This document shows, one piece after another, positions 1 to 7,700 of a stretch of 31,486 nt of DNA; positions within the stretch are counted from its first letter, which is position 1, and each line of letters begins with the position of its first letter. This DNA is from a bacterium UBP15_UBA6099. GTDB taxonomy: Bacteria > UBP15 > UBA6099. Location: contig DIWT01000002.1 in assembly GCA_002435745.1 (NCBI GenBank), forward strand, positions 1-31,486, read 5' to 3'. A program made the translations under genes and the position numbers. Under the pieces are notes generated by a model, which did not search any database, was not told the DNA's origin, and worked only from the letters and a program-made list of their open reading frames with translations.

Positions 1-12
1 TTTTTCAGAGAG

Positions 13-44
13 CTAAATGCTTACCATTTAGTTCTTCGTATAGG
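13..44. repeat. Hairpin plus fragment resembling the outer end of the 21.8 kb inverted repeat
   Basis: Positions 13-19 and 25-31 form a perfect 7-bp inverted repeat (CTAAATG, loop CTTAC, CATTTAG). No T-run follows on the minus strand, so it is a poor terminator for the activator gene ending at 94. Positions 27-44 (TTTAGTTCTTCGTATAGG) match 21899-21916 (TTTAATTCTTCGCATAGG) at 16 of 18 bases. That second stretch lies just outside the downstream arm of the inverted-repeat cassette. This may be the edge of a further copy of the same dispersed repeat, cut off by the window. Confidence 0.35.
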
Positions 45-93
45 AAATTCAATGACATTTTTTACACGAATCATAATGGCGAATTCGGGTTTG

Positions 94-1494
94 CTAATCC
101 GGGGTGTTTGTTCGGCGGCGGTTATCCTGCGGCGTGTTTTTCATCAATCGATATATTGTGTTGTATCCGACGCCGAGTCTCTTTGCGGCTTCGACGACGT
201 TGCCGCCGCAAATCCTTATGGCGCGCTCGAATGTTTCCCTCTTGACTTGCTCGAAAGGGATTATTTCTTCCGCTCCGGAGGCGGAGCCTGAGCGGGAGAC
301 GGGGAGCGACCTGTTCTTTTTCGCTTCCTCGACGATATTTTCCGGGATCATCGCGGACGCAATCGAACCGCTTCTGTTCATGATGGCGATTCTGTCTATG
401 GTGTTTTTCAATTCGCGGACGTTGCCGGGCCATGTGCAACGCATGAGGATTTCCATCGCGTCCGGGCGGATGCCTTTAAAGACGATGCCGTTTTCTTCGC
501 ATATCCGCCGCAGGAAACGGTCGCACAGCGCGGGGATGTCGTCCGCTCTTTCGCGCAGGGGAGGGATGTGAATCGGTATCACGTTCAGCCGGTAAAAGAG
601 GTCGTCCCGAAATCTGCCCTCGCGGACTTCCTCCAGAGGGTCTTTCTTGGTCGCGGAAATTATGCGCGCGTCGATTGTGATTTTCTCGTTTCCGCCGACG
701 CGCTGGATGTGCCTTTCCTGAAGGAAGCGGAGAAGTTTAACCTGCATGTTGAGAGGAAGCTCGCAAATTTCATCAAGGAAAAGAGAGCCGCCGTCTGCGT
801 TTTCCGCCGCTCCGGTTCTTCGCCCGGAGGCTCCTGTGAAAGAGCCTTTTTCATGTCCGAACAGTTCGCTTTCGATAAGTTCGGAGGGGATGGCTCCGCA
901 GTTTACCTCTATGAGAGAGCCTTTTCTGCCGCCGGCGGCGTGCAGGGCGCGGGCGACCAGCTCCTTGCCCGTGCCGCTTTCTCCGGTGATGAGAGCCGTG
1001 GCGTTGCTCGGAGCCACAATCTCTATGGTGTCATAAATCTTGCGCATCGACTCGTGGCCGCCTGTCATCTCGTGGTATTCGGCGCGCCCGCGCGCCGACG
1101 ATGAAAGCTCGGCGAGCCTGCGGGACAGGCGGGTCGTTCTTATGGCGTGATTCACCGCGATTTCAAGGCGAGTGGGGTCGAGCGGCTTGGAGATGAAATC
1201 GAAAGCGCCCCGGCGCATCGCCTCGACGGCGGTCTCTATGCTGCCGTGAGCCGTCATCATGATAAATGGAACGCTCTCGAATGCCGGATGCAGGGCTTCA
1301 AGGGTGTCGAGACCGGACCTTCCGGGCATGAGCATGTCTATCAGTATCGCCGCCGGGCGCTCTGCGGAGATAACCTCAGGGGTGAGGGCCGCTCCGTCGG
1401 GCAACTCCAGAGGGTCGCAATCCATGCGTTTCAAATGAAAAGCGGCGAACCGAAGGATCGCCGGATCATCGTCAACAACTATCACTTTTTCCAT
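94..1494 (-). CDS. NtrC-family sigma-54-dependent response regulator (receiver-AAA+-Fis HTH), GSFTGA variant
   Basis: This 466-residue protein has the full NtrC layout. The receiver covers about residues 1-120, with acidic residues D8-D10, phospho-acceptor D53 in IDMLMPG and conserved K103. The sigma-54 AAA+ domain covers about 143-385, with Walker A GESGTGKE at 171-178 and Walker B SLFLDE at 237-242. The WPGNVREL motif is at 355-362. A Fis-type helix-turn-helix occupies about 424-453 at the C-terminus. Such proteins bind upstream sites and remodel sigma-54 RNA polymerase using ATP after phosphorylation. The sigma-54-contacting loop reads GSFTGA (217-222) instead of the usual GAFTGA. It lies 68 bp downstream of a small ORF and probably shares its transcript. 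No good ribosome site precedes the ATG. The cognate kinase is not evident; any of the four hybrid kinases here could be an indirect source of phosphate. Confidence 0.93.
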   Translation of the reverse strand: MEKVIVVDDDPAILRFAAFHLKRMDCDPLELPDGAALTPEVISAERPAAILIDMLMPGRSGLDTLEALHPAFESVPFIMMTAHGSIETAVEAMRRGAFDFISKPLDPTRLEIAVNHAIRTTRLSRRLAELSSSARGRAEYHEMTGGHESMRKIYDTIEIVAPSNATALITGESGTGKELVARALHAAGGRKGSLIEVNCGAIPSELIESELFGHEKGSFTGASGRRTGAAENADGGSLFLDEICELPLNMQVKLLRFLQERHIQRVGGNEKITIDARIISATKKDPLEEVREGRFRDDLFYRLNVIPIHIPPLRERADDIPALCDRFLRRICEENGIVFKGIRPDAMEILMRCTWPGNVRELKNTIDRIAIMNRSGSIASAMIPENIVEEAKKNRSLPVSRSGSASGAEEIIPFEQVKRETFERAIRICGGNVVEAAKRLGVGYNTIYRLMKNTPQDNRRRTNTPD

Positions 1495-1562
1495 ATTGGA
1501 TATTATATACGCCTTGTCGCCGACAGGGCGCTTTTTCTCAAAAAAATGCCGCTTTCGCGCCG

Positions 1563-1805
1563 TCAGGACATCATCAACTGCACCCGCGTCGTTTCGAAAG
1601 ACGACGCATGTCCCGACAACGAACCTCTTTTCTTCTGTCCCGCGAGGAACTTCACGAACAGAGACATGCTTTCGTCGCTGTTGTCCCGGACTTTGTATTT
1701 GCAGAGGTTAACCGTCACGTTGTCCGTGAAAGGGAGCAGTCTGGCTGACTGGCTTTCCAGATATGAGTCGGCTTGGCAGTAGAGGGATTGAGCGCAGTTT
1801 TTCAT
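1563..1805 (-). CDS. Small hypothetical protein (80 aa)
   Basis: I do not recognise this protein. The start is taken at the ATG at 1805 because a strong AGGAAGGA ribosome site lies about 9 bases before it. An in-frame TTG and another ATG lie slightly upstream. The product has no signal peptide or membrane segment. It carries three cysteines near its N-terminal half (C4, C9, C33) and ends in a polar region. It starts about 37 bp after the stop of the secreted-protein gene and ends 68 bp before the NtrC-type activator, all on the same strand, so a three-gene operon is likely. That it is translated rests on the ribosome site and operon position only. Confidence 0.5.
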   Translation of the reverse strand: MKNCAQSLYCQADSYLESQSARLLPFTDNVTVNLCKYKVRDNSDESMSLFVKFLAGQKKRGSLSGHASSFETTRVQLMMS

Positions 1806-1842
1806 TGTTATCATTCCTTCCTTTGTTTTCAACTTGTTTTAA

Positions 1843-2244
1843 TCAGTCGGTTGTGAAGGTGTAGGTCACAGCCGCTGTTCCGTTCCCTTCGCGGGATTCC
1901 ATCGCGTATCTGAGGTTTTCGCTGACATCGGCTCTGTTTACGCCGGCGTTCGCGAAGCTTACCGTTTCGACCATTTCTTCGGTTTCTCCGTCGGCGAACG
2001 TTACATCCATCGTCAATCCGCTGTTCGCTTCGACATCGAGAACGCCGTCCGCGAGTCTGCAGGCTCTGCTGTGCTTTTTTCCATTATCAGACCTGTTATC
2101 GTTGTCGGCGTTGCCTTTTACGCAAGCCGTGACATGGCGGGGTATCTCGAAAGCCAACCGGACTTCCACTTTATCAGAAGCGGCGAAAGCCGCCGAAGCC
2201 GTCATCATCATCGCTACCAGTGTCGTCAGCATCATTTTTTTCAT
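1843..2244 (-). CDS. Small secreted beta-rich protein, possible subunit-like protein (133 aa)
   Basis: The start is set at the ATG at 2244, preceded by GAAAGAGGTGG, rather than at an ATG 12 codons upstream. This gives a clean Sec signal peptide: MKKMM, a hydrophobic stretch, then a predicted cut after AAFA. The mature part of about 110 residues contains two cysteines that could form a disulfide, and ends in the strand-like VTYTFTTD. That ending resembles the C-termini of the fibre-subunit candidates at 22485-25264 (LTFTATTN, LTFTATTD, LVFTLTSD). No overall alignment is obvious by eye, so the link is suggestive only. It is the first gene of a probable operon with the small ORF and the activator downstream. 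Confidence 0.6.
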   Translation of the reverse strand: MKKMMLTTLVAMMMTASAAFAASDKVEVRLAFEIPRHVTACVKGNADNDNRSDNGKKHSRACRLADGVLDVEANSGLTMDVTFADGETEEMVETVSFANAGVNRADVSENLRYAMESREGNGTAAVTYTFTTD

Positions 2245-2282
2245 CTCGTCCACCTCTTTCTTTGTTGTTGCGATAGACATTA

Positions 2283-2298
2283 AAGCAAGATAGCGGCT
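2283..2298 (-). promoter_or_regulatory. Weak sigma-54 promoter candidate for the 2244-94 operon
   Basis: On the minus strand this reads TAGCCGCTATCTTGCT. The -12 half (CTTGCT) is good and the spacing is correct, but the -24 half has AG where GG is expected. A start site would fall near 2273, giving a leader of about 29 nt to the ATG at 2244. The mismatch is at a highly conserved base, so this is only a candidate. Confidence 0.25.
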
Positions 2299-2453
2299 AT
2301 GCCCTTTTATTTATTGATAAAAGCTAAATAAGGCAGTTATTAAATGATAATTTATTTTTTCAATGTGGCAGAATAATATCGCCATTGCCATAAAAGTCTT
2401 TCCGTTTTGGAAATATTGTCATTCTGGAAATAGCGGTGAACACAAAATGACGT

Positions 2454-2468
2454 ATTTACACTGTAAAT
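2454..2468. promoter_or_regulatory. Perfect palindrome, candidate activator-binding site
   Basis: The sequence is ATTTACA-C-TGTAAAT, with 7-bp perfect arms about a central C. Its centre lies about 130 bp upstream of the start site predicted from the sigma-54 promoter at 2566, a usual position for an enhancer site bound by an NtrC-type activator. The core TTTACACTGTAA recurs exactly at 15686-15697 in another sigma-54 promoter region. Confidence 0.6.
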
Positions 2469-2565
2469 GAACACATACGGATAATCGGATGTGCGTAAAA
2501 ACACAGATGAAAATATAGTTTTAGTAAAAAGGTTATTTATTGCATCACAGGTAGTGGTCTGCTGA

Positions 2566-2581
2566 TGGCATGAACTTTGCT
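2566..2581 (+). promoter_or_regulatory. Sigma-54 (-24/-12) promoter for the STAS gene
   Basis: TGGCATGAACTTTGCT matches the sigma-54 consensus (TGGCACG, four bases, TTGCW), with GG and GC correctly spaced. A start near 2592 would leave a leader of about 60 nt before the ATG at 2652. Confidence 0.85.
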
Positions 2582-2651
2582 ATAAATATGTTGCCCGGAC
2601 TCGTCAATCTAAAGTTGATTCCGGAGAATTCAGAAAAGGGGTCATACTGAC

Positions 2652-3065
2652 ATGAATCACACAACGACGAACTTCGGGGAAATCATTACGGTGGGTCTCG
2701 AAGGGGAATTGACATCGAGGTGTTACCCTGCATTCGAAGAGAAGCTTAAAAACGAATGTAAAAACGGGAAGAAAATCATTTTCATAATGGACGAGGTGGA
2801 TTTTATCGACAGCATAGGGGTGGTGTTTTTATTAAGGATGAGAGAACTGGTGGAGGGGAACGGCGGTTTTTTCGCAATGTACAACCTGAAGTCGTATGTT
2901 GAGAGAGTTCTGAGGCGGCTGAGGCTGGAAAAGGTGCTGCACGTGTACAAGAGCGCGGAGGAGTGTTTCGCGTCTATGCTGTCGGACGAGTTAAGGTTCG
3001 AGGAGAGCGCGTTGATAGAAATCGACGAGGAGCGCAAGCTGGTGAAGATGTCGCTCGCAGGGTGA
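2652..3065 (+). CDS. STAS-domain protein (anti-sigma-factor-antagonist-like), phosphosite serine replaced
   Basis: The protein has 137 residues. Residues about 8-110 form a STAS domain of the SpoIIAA/RsbV type: an early VGLEGEL strand, then the signature strand-helix DFIDSIGVVFLL at 50-61. Family members act as partner-switching proteins that bind anti-sigma kinases and are inactivated by serine phosphorylation in the D-S-S-G motif. Here the motif reads D53-S54-I55-G56, so isoleucine sits where B. subtilis SpoIIAA has its phosphorylated Ser58. Control by phosphorylation at that position is therefore unlikely unless S54 substitutes. About 25 extra residues follow the domain (IEIDEERKLVKM region). 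AAAGGGG lies about 10 bases before the ATG. The gene stands alone behind a strong sigma-54 promoter and converges on an NtrC-type activator. No anti-sigma kinase or phosphatase partner is visible in the window. Confidence 0.85.
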   Translation: MNHTTTNFGEIITVGLEGELTSRCYPAFEEKLKNECKNGKKIIFIMDEVDFIDSIGVVFLLRMRELVEGNGGFFAMYNLKSYVERVLRRLRLEKVLHVYKSAEECFASMLSDELRFEESALIEIDEERKLVKMSLAG

Positions 3066-3129
3066 TCGGCGCGAGGATGATATCAAAAATATGTCAGCAA
3101 ATGTGAATCAATTTTTGTGAGAGTTGGAA

Positions 3130-4527
3130 TTAATTTTCCGGTTTGAAGTCTTTGGCGTTGATGTCGTGTTTTTTCAGCATCTTGTGGAGAGTCTGGCGAG
3201 TTATGCCCATATCCGAGGCGCTTTTGACAATGTTGCCGTAGTTGCGGCGAAGAGCGTCTACGATGAAACCTTTTTCGAAATCCCCGACAACGGAATCCTG
3301 AGCGTCCTTGAGGGTGAACGCGTCAGTTTCGGGCGGCGCGAAATTTTTCGGTTGAGAACAGAAAACCCTTTTCGGCAGAAGGTCGGCGGTGATGACGGGA
3401 TCGTTCATAAGGGCGATGGCGTGCTGGATGGCGTTTTCAAGCTCCCTGACGTTGCCGGGCCAGTAATAGTTTTGCAGGGCTTCTGAGGCGGCGCGGTCGA
3501 TTTTCACATCCTCGCCCGCGTGTTTTCTCACGAAATGGGCGGCGAGCAGAGGCACGTCGTCGGCGCGTTCGCGAAGGGGCGGGATTTTCAGTTCAATGAC
3601 GTTCAATCTGTAGTATAAATCTTCCCTGAAAAGATTGTCGGCGACGGCCTGCTCCAAGTTTTTATTGGAAGCCGAAATGATTCTGCAATCAACTTTGACC
3701 GGTCTTGAGCTGCCGACGCGCATGATTTCTTTTTCCTGAACGGCGCGGAGCAGTTTTACCTGAAGAGAGAGAGGAAGTTCGCTGACCTCGTCGAGGAAAA
3801 TGGTTCCGCCGTCGGCGTGTTCGAAGTGGCCGATTCTGCGCGAAACGGCGCCGGTGAAAGCGCCTTTTTCGTGGCCGAACATCTCGGATTCGAGAAGGTT
3901 TTCGGCGATGGCGCCGCAGTTGATTGCCACAAGGGGGCCTTCTCCGCGCGGCCCGGCGTTGTGGATGGCGCGCGCGAACACTTCCTTTCCGCATCCGCTT
4001 TCTCCGGAAATGAGCAGGTTTACTTCGGTGCGCGCGATCCTCTCGGCCAGTTTTTTTGTTTCAATGAATCTGTCGCTCACGCCGATTACGCTGTCGAACT
4101 CCACATATCCTTTAATTTTGTTTTCCAAAAAGGCTATTCGGCATTTGAGTTGGCCGCTGTCAAGGGCGTTGTTGATGATTACGGAAAGCCTGTCGAAATC
4201 CACGGGTTTTTCCATAAAGTCGAACGCGCCCATTTTAATGGCTTCGACCGCCGTCTCGACTGTTCCGTGCCCTGTCATCACGACGACCTCGGCGGGGTAT
4301 TTCATCTCTTTTACGGCGCGGACGAACTCCATGCCGTCCATCCCGCCGGGCATTCTTAAGTCCGCCATTATCAAGTCCACGTGATTGTCTTTCAGGAAGT
4401 CGAGAGCGAGGTCCGCGAGTTGTTCGGTGCGCACCTCGCAGCCTTTCTTTTCGAGGAATCTGCGCATCAAGCTCAAAAACGACTCTTCGTCATCGACAAC
4501 TAGTATCGCCTTGTCTTTTAATTCCAT
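3130..4527 (-). CDS. NtrC-family sigma-54-dependent response regulator (receiver-AAA+-Fis HTH)
   Basis: The start is taken at the ATG at 4527, directly before the receiver. An ORF extension of 30 residues upstream looks non-native (MRACAACC...). The 465-residue product has a receiver (1-122; D12/D13, phospho-acceptor D56 in ADLRMPGG, K107), a central sigma-54 AAA+ domain (Walker A GESGCGKE 175-182, canonical GAFTGA 222-227, Walker B TIFLDE 242-247) and a C-terminal Fis-type helix-turn-helix in the last 40 residues. It should bind an upstream site and activate sigma-54 promoters on phosphorylation. It converges on the STAS gene (65 bp between stops) and is divergent from the hybrid kinase at 4767. 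Those neighbours make it a good candidate to be fed by that kinase and to control the sigma-54 promoters in the window. No terminator is obvious between it and the STAS gene. Confidence 0.94.
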   Translation of the reverse strand: MELKDKAILVVDDEESFLSLMRRFLEKKGCEVRTEQLADLALDFLKDNHVDLIMADLRMPGGMDGMEFVRAVKEMKYPAEVVVMTGHGTVETAVEAIKMGAFDFMEKPVDFDRLSVIINNALDSGQLKCRIAFLENKIKGYVEFDSVIGVSDRFIETKKLAERIARTEVNLLISGESGCGKEVFARAIHNAGPRGEGPLVAINCGAIAENLLESEMFGHEKGAFTGAVSRRIGHFEHADGGTIFLDEVSELPLSLQVKLLRAVQEKEIMRVGSSRPVKVDCRIISASNKNLEQAVADNLFREDLYYRLNVIELKIPPLRERADDVPLLAAHFVRKHAGEDVKIDRAASEALQNYYWPGNVRELENAIQHAIALMNDPVITADLLPKRVFCSQPKNFAPPETDAFTLKDAQDSVVGDFEKGFIVDALRRNYGNIVKSASDMGITRQTLHKMLKKHDINAKDFKPEN

Positions 4528-4643
4528 TATTAGCAGCGCTTCCGCAACGTTTTTATAGACGAACCTAATGAATTCTTTTGTACGTATAAACATACAACAA
4601 GCAGCGCAGGCGCGCAATATCGCAGACAGTATTTTTTTAAAAA

Positions 4644-4672
4644 CTTATAAAAAACGGGCGAAAGACTATAAT
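4644..4672 (+). promoter_or_regulatory. Possible sigma-70-type promoter for the 4767 kinase
   Basis: A perfect TATAAT lies at 4667-4672. The best -35 match 17 bases upstream (CTTATA, 4644-4649) is poor. No sigma-54 motif was found in this 239-bp divergent gap, so this is the best candidate for the kinase gene. Confidence 0.35.
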
Positions 4673-4766
4673 ATTCAGGAATAACAAATCAGTTAATGAG
4701 AAAAGTGCGCGAAGTATCTCGGGTAATATAAAAAACAAGCTTTATGCCGGTCGAGGGTGAGTCATC

Positions 4767-7700
4767 ATGAAGAGCGCGCATAACAAGACAAGCAATAAAC
4801 AATCGAAACCTTATTTATATTCCTTAATGTTTGCGGCGGCGATGGTCGGGATAATCATTTCGGCGATATTGATATTCGACAGGAATCAAAAGGAGCATAC
4901 GGCGCATCTGGAGAGCCAGTTGTCGGCTGTTTCATCGCTGAAAGTCAACGAGCTAGCGCAGTGGAGGAAAGAAAGGCTAGCGGACGGCATGGTGTTTTTC
5001 GGCAACAAGAGTTTCGTGGAGCGCGCATGGCGGCATTTTGAGGCTCCGGAAGACTTGGACGCGCGCGAAAGGCTGCTTATCTGGATGAGCAAAGCGAGAA
5101 ACGCGTACGGATATGAGCGCGTGTATCTGGTGGAAGAGTCGGGAGACAGGATTCTGGCCGAGCCTGCCGAGGGCGGATTGGATCGGGAGCATTTCAAGGC
5201 GGATATCCTGAGCATGACGCAATTGGGCCGGCCGGCGTTTCTGGATCTCCACTTCTGCGAAAACACGAAACATCCGAAGCTTGCCGTGGTGGTTCCGCTG
5301 ATGCGGGATGGAGAGAAGAAGTCTTTCGGCGCGCTGGTTCTGAAGATTGACCCTGAGAAGTATCTATATCCGATGATAAAAAGATGGCCTACGCCGAGTC
5401 TGACGGCGGAGACGCTACTTGCGCGGAGGGAAGGAAACGAAGTAGTTTTTCTGAACAACCTAAGGTTCAAAGAGGACGCGGCGTTGAAATTGCGCCTGCC
5501 GCTGGAGAAAGAGGATATTCCGACGATAGCGGGAGCGCTTGGAAAGACAGGAAAAATGCGGGGGGTGGATTACCGGGGGAAACGGGTGATGGCGGACGTG
5601 CGCGCCGTGCCGGATTCGCCGTGGCTGATTGTGGCGAAGATGGATGAATCGGAGGCGTTCGCGCCGATGGCGAGGATTAAGACGCTGATAGCCGCGCTGG
5701 CGGCTTGTCTCATAGCCGCTGTCGGCGGGGCGATTTTGCTGGCGGCGCGCAGGCAGAAGATGAAAATCCTGAGGGAGAGGGCGGAAGCGGCGGAGACGAT
5801 GGCGGCGAGCGAGGCGAAGTACAGACTGCTGGCGGACAATACGTTGGATGTCATCTGGAAGATGGACCTAGACCTGAAGTTCACTTATGCGAACCCGGCA
5901 AGCGCCGTCGTTCTCGGATACGCGCCGGAAGAATTGCAGGGAAGCGGGCTGGGGAATCACTGTTCTCAGGAAGAATTGGCGAAGATAAGAAATATCATTG
6001 AAAGCGAGCTTGCTCTTGGCGGCGAAAGCAAAGGCATTTATTTCGAGACGGAGATGTTGCGCAAGGACGGCTCCGCTGTTCCGGTGGAAACGCATGGAAA
6101 TTTTCTGTTCGACGATAAAGGAACTCCCTTGGAGATTCAAGGGACGACGAGAGACATCTCGAAACGCAAAAAATCCGAGTTGGCGTTGCGCAGGAGCGAA
6201 TCGAGGATGAGAAGCGTGCTGAGCGCGGCTCCCGTCGGAATCGGTCTTGTGAAGGACAGGGTGATAATAGAAGTCAACGATGCCATGTGCGGGATGACGG
6301 GCTATCAGCGAGACGAACTGCTGGGGCGGGCATCGAGGATGCTTTATCCCGCGGACGCGGATTATGATTATGTCGGACAGGAAAAGTACAGGCAGATAGC
6401 CAAAACCGGACACGGGACGGTGGAGACCCGCTGGAAGAGAAAAGACGGAGAAATCATCCACATCATATTAAGTTCGTCCCTGATTGAGGGGGAGGGTTTC
6501 GAGGCGGGAACGATGACGTTCACCGCGATGGACGTCTCCGGCATGAAAGAATACGAAGAGAAGATATCGCATCTGAACCGGGTGCTGCTGGCCATAAGGG
6601 ACGTGAATCAGCTCATAGTGCGGGAGAGGAATCCGGAAGAGCTGGCGAAGCGGACGGTCGAACTGATGGTCGGGAGCCGTGGATACATGGGAGCGATAAT
6701 TGTTTTATGCGGCGAGGATGGGAAGCCGGAGTTTTACGCGCAGGAAGGGGTCGGGGATGCGTTCGGGCCGCTTGAGGAGGAATTGAAGAGCGGGAAAATG
6801 CCTGCGTGTTGCGAAACAGCGTCGGGCGCTTTCGGCGTCCATGTGGTAGGAGACAGAGAGAAAGAGTGCGCGGGATGCGCGGTGGCTGAGGGTTGCGCCC
6901 GGAGCGCCGCTATGAGCATAAAGCTGGAGCATTCCGGGGTCAATTACGGATATGTGTCGGTGTCTCTAGAGAATGTAGGAGACGCGCCGGATGCGGACGA
7001 GAGGTCATTGTTCGAAGAGATGGCCGGAGACGTGGCGTTCGCCCTGCACAACATAAAGACTGAGAAAGACATGAGGCGGACGGAGATGGAACGCGACGAG
7101 ATTCATATGCAGTTTCTGGCGTCGCAGAAGATGGAGGCGGTGGGGAGGCTTGCGGGGGGAATAGCGCATGATTTCAACAATATGCTGACGGTGATAAACA
7201 GCTACGCCGGAATGGTTCTCGAAGCGCTTCCCGAACATGAGGAGTGCAGGGGGGACGTGGCGGAGATATTGACGGCGGGCAGGCGCGCGGCGGAACTGAC
7301 GCGGCAGTTGCTGGCCTTCAGCCGTCGGCAGGTAATGAAAATGGAAATAATCGACCTCAACCGTATCGTCTTGGACATGGGGCCGATGCTCAAAAGGCTG
7401 ATAGGAGAAGATATTCTGCTGACGACGCATGTGGAACCGGAGCTTGGCAGAATAAAGGCGGATCCCGGGCAGTTGGAGCAGGTCGTGATGAACCTCGCGG
7501 TGAATGCCAGAGACGCCATGCCGACGGGGGGCAGGCTGACCATCGAGACGCATAACGTGGAGCTTGACGAGGAATACGCGGCGCGGCACGCGGAGGTTTC
7601 GCCCGGCTCGTATGTCATGCTGTCGGTCACCGACACGGGATGCGGAATGAGCCAAGAGACGATGGAAAGAATTTTTGAGCCGTTTTTCACGACGAAGGAA

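Larger units (their letters stand above)
2245..2651. other. Divergent intergenic regulatory region
   Basis: This 407-bp AT-rich gap lies between two divergent units and shows no credible ORF. It contains a weak minus-strand sigma-54 candidate (2283-2298), a perfect 15-bp palindrome (2454-2468) and a near-consensus plus-strand sigma-54 promoter (2566-2581). A direct repeat TGAACACA occurs at 2437-2444 and 2468-2475, 31 bp apart, on either side of the palindrome. Confidence 0.7.

Noticed and set aside
1495..1562. TATAAT just upstream of the first activator gene (minus strand)
   Set aside because: It lies only about 8 bases before the ATG, which would give a leaderless message, and there is no -35 at a suitable distance.
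4528..4617. 30-codon N-terminal extension of the second activator
   Set aside because: The extension (MRACAACC...) has no receiver similarity, while the ATG at 4527 gives a standard receiver start.
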